Below, in pieces: positions 9,141 to 15,028 of a DNA stretch of 15,028 nucleotides (position 1 is its first letter; each line of letters opens with the position of its first letter). The translations under genes were made by a program, and so were the position numbers. This stretch comes from Lichtheimia corymbifera B2541 (taxonomy: Eukaryota > Mucoromycota > Mucoromycetes > Mucorales > Lichtheimiaceae). A model generated the notes under the pieces. The model did not search any database and was not told the origin of the DNA. It was given only the letters and a program-made list of their open reading frames with translations. The DNA is taken from the NCBI GenBank assembly GCA_000697475.1, contig JNEU01000449.1, positions 1 to 15,028 of the forward strand, in the 5' to 3' direction.

Positions 9141-9591
9141 GATCGGATGTGTCTTTTTTGAGCATCATTTTGAGGGCACTTTCGGAAGAAGATTGAGGTA
9201 CCTTTGTCTTTATGCGATGCTTTAATACGATAATGAACGGCATGGACCTTGTAAAATCACAGTTGACGAAAAAAGGTGCATGTCATACCCGCACAAATCT
9301 CAACATCACATTTTGTTACATATGTATGATCATGGTGGGGTGCATGATGGTATAAGGGTAGTGATCCTATTGGCCTTTATCTTAGGACGGGAATAAAGGG
9401 ATCCTCAACAGCGTTTACAACCCTGCTGCCGTGAAAAAATGGGGGGGGGGCGGATAAATACAAAGACGCAAGGGATGCTCCCGACTATATATGGTGTATG
9501 TATTCATTCTTTTTTATGATGATGTTTAAACAAGGCCACCCCTCCCATCTGCTCACATTTGTATCACCTCCAGCATAGCGAAAAATGATGT
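9141..9591. other. Spacer between unit boundary and gene C
   Basis: The first ~80 bases (GATCGG onward) match the 3' flanks of genes A and B, but the orphan exon fragment is deleted here: the sequence jumps from GCGATGCTTT to AATACGA. The rest is unique and non-coding. A run of ten G (9441-9450) lies in it. Confidence 0.5.
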
Positions 9592-11784
9592 TTATTCAAC
9601 CTCGACTTCAGCTTGCAATCTAAGACCCATACGATCTAACTTTTCCGATTTGGTCAAGGGAAGCCGCGCTAAGAATTTGGCACCACCATCGAGCTTCATA
9701 TCTTCTTGAGAGACGCTGCTGTTGATGTAGGATTTTAATCCCTCCAAGAACTCTTCCTTTTGCTGTTCATTCAAGCCGTGATTCTCCACCAGCACAATGT
9801 ATGCCCGTGGCAACTCGTACCCAAAAAGTTTGCTATACGCTCCAACCACACAGCATTCCTTGATCTTGTCGCTGTATTGATGCTATATAATAGTTGGTTG
9901 TTGATATGATGTCTGATCAAACAAGGAAAAATATAGCAATACTTACGCAAAGATCTTCAAGTAGCATGGGTGGGAACTATATGAAAGGGAGAACCAGTTG
10001 AGCTGAACGTATAGGTTCTTTGTTGATGGCTTACGGTCTTGTTCTTTGCACGGATACGATCGGAATTTCTGCCGCAATATCGTAGATTGCCAAACTTGTC
10101 CATAGTAAAGTAGTCGCCTGTGTGATAATAGCCATCCTTGCCAAATGCCTTGGCTGAAACATCTGGTCTGTTGTAATACATCTGTAGCCCATGATATATT
10201 CACATTGTCAATCCTGAGACCTTTACCATGCACTTTTGCACATACCGATGCAGTCATTGGACCCTTTACAAGAAGTTCTCCAGGTTCATGGGGTTCCACG
10301 TCTAATACAACAGTTAGCTTTAGCACAAAACAGAAGCAACTCATCAACGTACCTTTTCCATCGTCGTCGACTACTCGGACTTCGTATCCTGGGGTGATCT
10401 TACCCTCGCATTCTAGGAGACGCCAATATACGTGAGACAATGGGTACAAGGTGTCCACCACAATCACATTATACCTTTTGGGACCTCGTCACCGAGCGAT
10501 TTGCTGCTTACAATCCATGCTTCCGTACCACCGTAGATAGAGACAAGGTCGGTACCAAGGCGCTTTTTGATGGTTTCGCGAATGGTATCAGGCACATGTT
10601 GGCCGCCACTCAAGATAAACTTCAAGGAAGACATGTCAAATCGATCCACCACCGAGCTACGTGCCAACTCGAGAAGCGTCCACATGAGAGCTGTAATTTG
10701 TTCGATCTTGTATTTCTCAATCACGGTACATAAACGCTCGATCGGCAATGGGCTTTCGCAAATGAGGGTACGAACACGACGCTGGATCCTAACTTGAGTA
10801 CCAATGTTGCCGATAATGGCACTGACAGGCTGACAGGCCAAAAAGTAGTGATCTGTATTGGTCATTGGAGGACATGGGACAGTGGAAAGGCGACGAATAG
10901 CGGCACGGTGTCTGGGAAACAGAGAGGATGTAAGTAAACGTTGCATTATGCACATGAGATATACTTACGAAATGGCTGCCAATTTTCGTGGTCCGGTGGT
11001 ACCTGACGTGCACATTGTGTACTGGTGCATATTGATTATTATTTATTATCTATTTGCCTGTGTGGATCTCTTACCGCAATATCTTCGGGATCCATCTTCA
11101 TAGCTTCGCCATCATGTGGTTCTTCAACAAGCTTCTGGAATGAGTACAGGTTGTTCTCTGGATCATGCACAGCATCTTGACCAATGATGATAAGCTTGAT
11201 GTTGCTCATGTTGCATTTCACAAGGGCCTCTTTCATGGTTTCAAGTACAGAAGAATGGGTCAATGCCACAACAGGACATGCTTGCTTGCAAATATCAGCT
11301 ACTTCTTGGCTTTCATGGCATTCGATGGGAACAACCACAGAAATAGCACCTATTCAAATAAACATTTCTCCTTTCAATACCTACTCCTCCACAAGATTAT
11401 GCATAATATCCATCCCATACCTGCAGCCATAGATCCGTGCATAGCAGCCATATAGTCAACCTATAATATGCATGTTATCAATAAAATACTTGAATGAATC
11501 ACCTGGGTCATCGTGATTCTTACATCGTTGGGTGCGTACAAAGTGACAACAGCTTGACGCTTCACATTAAATTCCTCTCGCAAAATGGTGGAAAAAGTAA
11601 GCACATCCCGACGCAGTCGTTCAAAGGTATAATGTTGTCCGATATTCACGCCACTGACTAGCAAGGGCTCATTCTCAGGGACCGAATCAGGATACGTGAT
11701 TCCAGGCTCAAAGATAGCATGGTAGTAGCTTGGAGCCGACAAAGGACTTTCATGCGTGATGGTGGTGGGAGTGACAGCAGGCAT
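9592..11784 (-). CDS. AMP-forming acyl-/aryl-CoA ligase, ANL superfamily, copy C (10 exons, 549 aa)
   Basis: Exons by decreasing position: 11784-11524, 11460-11421, 11349-11075, 11021-10969, 10911-10475, 10412-10353, 10301-10246, 10181-10035, 9976-9947, 9882-9592. All introns are GT-AG with consistent phase, and the sum is 1650 nt. The N-terminal domain carries CTSGTTGPRK (196-205), SGG (311-313) and YGGTE (336-340). These are followed by EPGELLVKG, YHTGD (413-417) and GRNSDRIR. The C-terminal domain has K534 in LTKSEKLDR, the position of the adenylation lysine. Length is normal for 4CL-like ligases. C carries an intron (11022-11074) four codons before the invariant part of the P-loop, where A and B are continuous. 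The C-terminus is acidic (EVEVE), with no PTS1. AATAAA overlaps the stop. C is clearly more distant from A and B than they are from each other, yet the orphan fragments behind A and B resemble C. Substrate unknown. Confidence 0.9.
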
Positions 11785-11836
11785 TTGTAGAAATTATCAA
11801 ACGAGATGATTGAGCTTCCTCGGACCATCGTTCGCT

Positions 11837-11844
11837 CTTATATA
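11837..11844 (-). promoter_or_regulatory. TATA box of gene C
   Basis: TATATAAG on the minus strand, 53-60 bp before the ATG at 11784. Beyond this box the upstream region is unlike those of genes A and B, so C may be regulated differently. Confidence 0.5.
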
Positions 11845-12480
11845 TGTATACCTCCCTCATGATGCACTACTGTCTTGTTGCATGTAGTGGAGAATAAAAA
11901 AAGAACCAAAAATGGGAATAATAGCCAGCGGGTTAGCTAGGCACCCATAACTCTAAATTACGCTTACGCTACTTCTCGTGCTACAGTACTACTACGAGAA
12001 CAGGGCCCATCATCCTTCAGCTTGTATAGTACGCATTCGATACAGTAGTATGTGTAAAGGTTTCCCACGGAGAATGTCGGCCATGGCCGTTGTCCTGTAC
12101 CACTTGGTCATAAAGAACCGGGAAAACAAATGCTAAGCTATTCGATAGATCAGTCAAATGGTGCCCCTTCTTGTGTTTGCTGAGATGATTTCACCCAGCA
12201 CATCTCTAGATCCAATTCCATTTTACACCATAAACCTTGTTAAAGGAGGAAAATCTCGCTACCAATGATACATCTAAGTTTCATCATACACCATCAATGT
12301 TTTTATCCAACTTTGCAGCATTTACATGCTGGATCGTTGATGTCATGATATGGATCATTGCTCCCCCCCATTATTGTAGCCCATGAGGATTGCGTGTTTA
12401 CATGGCTGTAAATATGATCCTATGACACCTTGCACCTGATATCTTTGTTGACTATACTATTCATTGTTCTCATTACTATA
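11845..12480. other. Gene-free stretch upstream of gene C
   Basis: Stops are frequent in all frames. No repeat of the A/B promoter, no RNA gene and no credible coding frame is seen. It presumably contains gene C's upstream control region. Confidence 0.4.
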
Positions 12481-12498
12481 GTTGTCATGAAATCTTAA

Positions 12499-13146
12499 AA
12501 TGGCAGCACCCAATAATGAATCCAGTCCACATCATGTTACCAAGATTTCTGCTTACTTTTCTTTCATCTCAGCTTGATCACAAAGAAGCAGCCTTAATCT
12601 TGTTACTCTCAGTCTACTGTAAACTCACTACGGAAAAGCCTTGGCACAGCCTGTATACGGCATCTCCGATTACAACTGGATACCACGTCTATTGATGAGT
12701 GGTACTATGCCTTGAAAGAACAACATCCGATGCTAGCGAACTACATACTTGATTTATAGCCCTGTGTTTGGCGAATCGTCCCAGTATGATACGACGCCCT
12801 CTTATGGCGTCATTACAAGAGCTACCTCCTACCGGTGCACATTCCTTTGATGTGTGCACTTACACAAAGACGTTCGAGTAACATTGTCGGAAACACTCTT
12901 TCTCATTTTAGTTCGATTATGCTCACGTCAAAACGTTTCATCTGTAATCATGCGTGGTCTTCCATCATTCAGTGTTACTACCTTGCTACTGTTTTTCTCT
13001 TTACTCAATATCGGTCGGATAGCATGGTATAGTGATATCCGCATCATTCACGCAAAAGGTAGAAGCTTGCGTGACTCGAGCAAATTGGGACAACAAGTGA
13101 ATGGTGGCACATTGAGCGTCAATCATTTTTGCATTATCCCGCTCTG
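12499..13146 (+). pseudogene. Coding-like fragments, possibly a decayed acyltransferase-like gene
   Basis: An ATG in good context at 12499 begins MAAPNNESSPHHV. Two overlapping frames at about 12567-12760 then give protein-like text, including KPWHSLYTASPITTGYH and, in another frame, SIDEWYYALKEQHPMLANYI. The second pattern (a hydrophobic helix ending in xxHPxL) resembles the start of condensation/acetyltransferase-type folds, but the catalytic HHxxxDG is not found. Pyrimidine tracts ending in AG at about 12577 and 12911 look like splice acceptors. A hydrophobic frame ends at 13146. I could not join these into one gene; shifts or stops separate them. It may be a relic, or a gene whose introns I misread. 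Confidence 0.2.
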
Positions 13147-13744
13147 AAGTTCATATAAACTTGCACATCCGACACCAATGTCGGGGCCATGATCCGAAGG
13201 GGTTGGAAAGTTTTGCCAACAAGCAACAATGAATCTACGCAACAAGGTAATATGCATCGCATTCATCAATGGCATACTCTACAAACAGCTTCTTATTCAA
13301 CCGATGCTCGTAAAATGGATGTAACTGTTCTTTCACATTCTGAAAATCGAAAACGAAAAATCAGCAACGTTACACGGACGCGCACGAGCACATGTCAGAT
13401 CCTCCATCCACCCACTTTCCCCGACAGCTCTCGAGCCAACACATGCTTGTGAAATGGATGATGATGATGGAAGATAATCCATAAAACTGGGCGGCTGAGC
13501 CATATTCCCATATGCATCATGATATTGGGCTATGCTGACGTTGGTAACACATACATGCCGAACCTACTACATGAGGAGAAATTGACATGGTGCTCTTTTT
13601 CATCTTTCGGTTGATCAGTGTGCTGGTTGAGAGCCGGTATAACGCTCGTATAGCATCGTTTGATCATCAGAACCTTACATGCATGAATAAAACAGGTGCA
13701 CAATTATGCTGCGCAAATAGATTAACCTTGTATTTGCTCACGAG
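13147..13744. other. Unassigned stretch
   Basis: One open frame (13189-13452, plus) yields an 87-residue Ser/Thr/Arg-rich protein with a basic patch (RKRK) and no recognised domain. The remainder has dense stops and no visible RNA gene or repeat. Confidence 0.3.
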
Positions 13745-13811
13745 ATGGTAAAGTTTATAGATGTGCGTTGTGGTGTACATAACGACCGGTTAAATACTCA
13801 TCCATCAATGC

Positions 13812-14033
13812 TTGCTATGGTTTTGGCAGCAAATCATCGAGAATCATTCTGTAGCTGCATTAAATTTGGTATTCAATTCAACGAATGCGCTTGTGACAAA
13901 AGAACAAAAGGAGCATCTCCATACGATGACGCAAATGATCCAATCTCGCTTCCCAACGACCTTAACTTTCTATCTCTCCTCCCTTCAATCCAGAGATCAA
14001 CCAAGTGATCCACATCCTATCCCTATGAGATGA
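13812..14033 (+). pseudogene. Coding-like terminal fragment, unknown
   Basis: This frame, which is also open somewhat upstream of the ATG, reads as an ordinary amphipathic protein (for example NHSVAALNLVFNSTNALVTK) and ends at a TGA at 14031-14033, only 24 bases before the right inverted-repeat arm begins. It might be the last exon of the undefined plus-strand gene suggested by the fragments from 12499 onward. No domain is recognised. A second overlapping frame (13745-14008) is also open, so the reading is uncertain. Confidence 0.25.
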
Positions 14034-14056
14034 TAGTACGATACCCTTTAAATAAT

Positions 14057-15028
14057 ATGTTTGATCCAAATTTCATCCAATGGAAAAGTTGAAGAATAGC
14101 ACATGGTACATAGTGAGGATGTTTATCAAGTAAATAATATGACAAAAGAGCAGTATTGAAAAAATGGTTAAAGTACAGGTGAATCCTATAAAGGCAACAG
14201 GGATAATTGTGTCGTTGTATTCTTGGTTGCTGCCGTCATAATCATCGTCATCCATCATTGCAAAATAGCGTCTGCAAGCACTGACGAGTACCCAAAATCC
14301 ATGACTGTGAAACACCTTTCTTCATCATCATCCTCAATCGTATCCAGGAGACATGATCCACCGTTCTTGCTGAAGCCGCGCCCAAGTAACCGAAGCAACA
14401 TTCCGAGATCTTTCTCACCACTGCATTTGATTGCATCCATCCATCCTAGCCATGTCTGTTGAAAGAGCCATGTGGTCGCTTCCTTCTCCATCCTGCTGTC
14501 GATCCATCATTTTCTTGGTCATTTCTATCGCAGCTCAACCAGGCGTTGCGGCGTACTTGACAGCTGATATGGCATCATCACTTTGGAATCCATATGTACC
14601 AGAGCAAGTTGCTACACGTAAATAAAACTGCTTCCATACGATGACTATCTGCTGTTCATGTAAAAAAGGGCTGTAATATAGGTTGCTGCAAGTAAAGAGA
14701 CAGTCGAGCAAAAGCCTTGCTAATGGTAACTGCTGCTACGTTTGGTAGTCGCCGAGGAGTGTGCAAGAGCGTGTGTTGCAGTAGAGTGACAAGGCTGTGA
14801 ATGCTGTATGAGACATTGGAGTAAAGAGCTTGCTACCAGCAACTGCTGCAATGAATGCTGTTACGTTTGATTGTGGTTGAGGATTGTACAAGAGAAGGTG
14901 TAGTGTCAAGAGACGCGAGTGTTGTCGTGGGGTGCACACACCATGCAGTTGCATTCAGTTAAAGAGAATCGGGTCAAGACAGTTGCAGGATTGACATGAT
15001 GTGTTGAAGCAGGACAATCGTTCGCAGG
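14057..15028 (-). repeat. Right arm of long inverted repeat (runs off window)
   Basis: Reverse complement of 2322-3285 at roughly 90% identity by eye. The inner edge is at 14057 (ATGTTTGATCCAAATTTC). The match is still present at the last base of the window, so the full arm is longer than 972 bp. The left of the inner edge (AAATAAT) is unrelated to the bases next to the left arm. The ~120-bp internal repeat seen in the left arm is present here too (about 14660-14890). Confidence 0.9.
14070..14491 (-). pseudogene. Disabled small ORF in right inverted-repeat arm (membrane-tail protein relic)
   Basis: Counterpart of the relic in the left arm. From the ATG at 14491 the frame is open for 78 codons, through an acidic run (EDDDEE) to the point (about 14292) where one G is missing relative to the left arm (TTTGGG against TTGGGG), and then stops. 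After that point the correct frame reads on through a second acidic stretch (DDDDYD) into two hydrophobic segments around LTIFSILLFCHIIYLIN, ending at a TGA near 14070. The right arm is therefore broken once and the left arm at least three times, at different sites. The antisense frame (14431-14625, plus) is also open in both arms, so the coding strand is not proven. Family unknown. Confidence 0.35.

Noticed and set aside
10145..10435. Plus-strand frames opposite gene C exons (also 10440-10733 and 11165-11455)
   Set aside because: They are antisense shadows of well-supported ligase exons and introns.
11503..11523. A later splice donor for exon 1 of gene C, adding seven residues
   Set aside because: GTAAGA at 11523 is the better donor, matches the donor position in A and B, and gives the usual family text APND-VDY.
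3567..11784. A nonribosomal peptide synthetase or reductase cluster
   Set aside because: No carrier domain, condensation domain or reductase follows the adenylation domains. All three are stand-alone ligases of normal length.
2322..15028. The repeat arms as LTRs of one retrotransposon
   Set aside because: They are inverted, not direct, and no reverse transcriptase or integrase lies between them.
1..15028. tRNA, rRNA or CRISPR array
   Set aside because: No tRNA-like T-loop/acceptor pairing, rRNA core motif or regular spacer-repeat pattern was seen on either strand.

Overview
The window reads as nuclear DNA of a filamentous fungus. It holds short (about 50-100 nt) GT-AG introns, some with a near-perfect TACTAAC branch site, TATA boxes close to the start codons, and no operon structure or Shine-Dalgarno sites. 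The style fits an early-diverging lineage such as Mucoromycota, but that placement is inference.

The core (3285 to about 11850) is a tandem array of three paralogous genes, all on the minus strand, called A, B and C here. Each encodes an AMP-forming acyl-/aryl-acid CoA ligase of the ANL superfamily (4-coumarate:CoA ligase-like). At first sight they look broken, because no frame is open for more than about 270 codons. When the GT-AG introns are removed, all three give complete proteins: A 549 aa in 9 exons, B 543 aa in 9 exons, C 549 aa in 10 exons. A and B are close relatives in consecutive ~2.9-kb units (3285-6194 and 6195-9140). C is older or more diverged. The copies differ in interesting ways: A alone ends in the peroxisomal-type tripeptide ARL and has changed core motifs, C has an extra intron just before the P-loop, and A and B share an almost identical 227-bp tract covering two introns, which suggests gene conversion. 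Small dead fragments of a C-type exon 2/intron 2/exon 3 lie downstream of both A and B.

A long inverted repeat flanks the array: left arm 2322-3285, right arm 14057-15028 and running off the window, with 10.8 kb between the inner edges. The left arm cuts into the tandem array exactly at its unit boundary. Each arm carries a relic of a small gene with a membrane-segment tail, disabled by different lesions in the two arms.

Left of the array, 1203-2200 is a degenerate ~177-bp tandem repeat arranged as two trimeric ~530-bp higher-order units. Positions 1-720 hold only weak coding relics: a possible retroelement integrase tail and a possible cytochrome P450 N-terminus. On the right, 11850-14056 has no gene I can name, but contains coding-like fragments, one vaguely acyltransferase-like.

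The three ligases probably activate carboxylic acids to acyl-adenylates and then thioesters. Their substrates cannot be told from sequence. The array with its repeat-bounded edges looks like a lineage-specific gene expansion in a repeat-rich accessory region.
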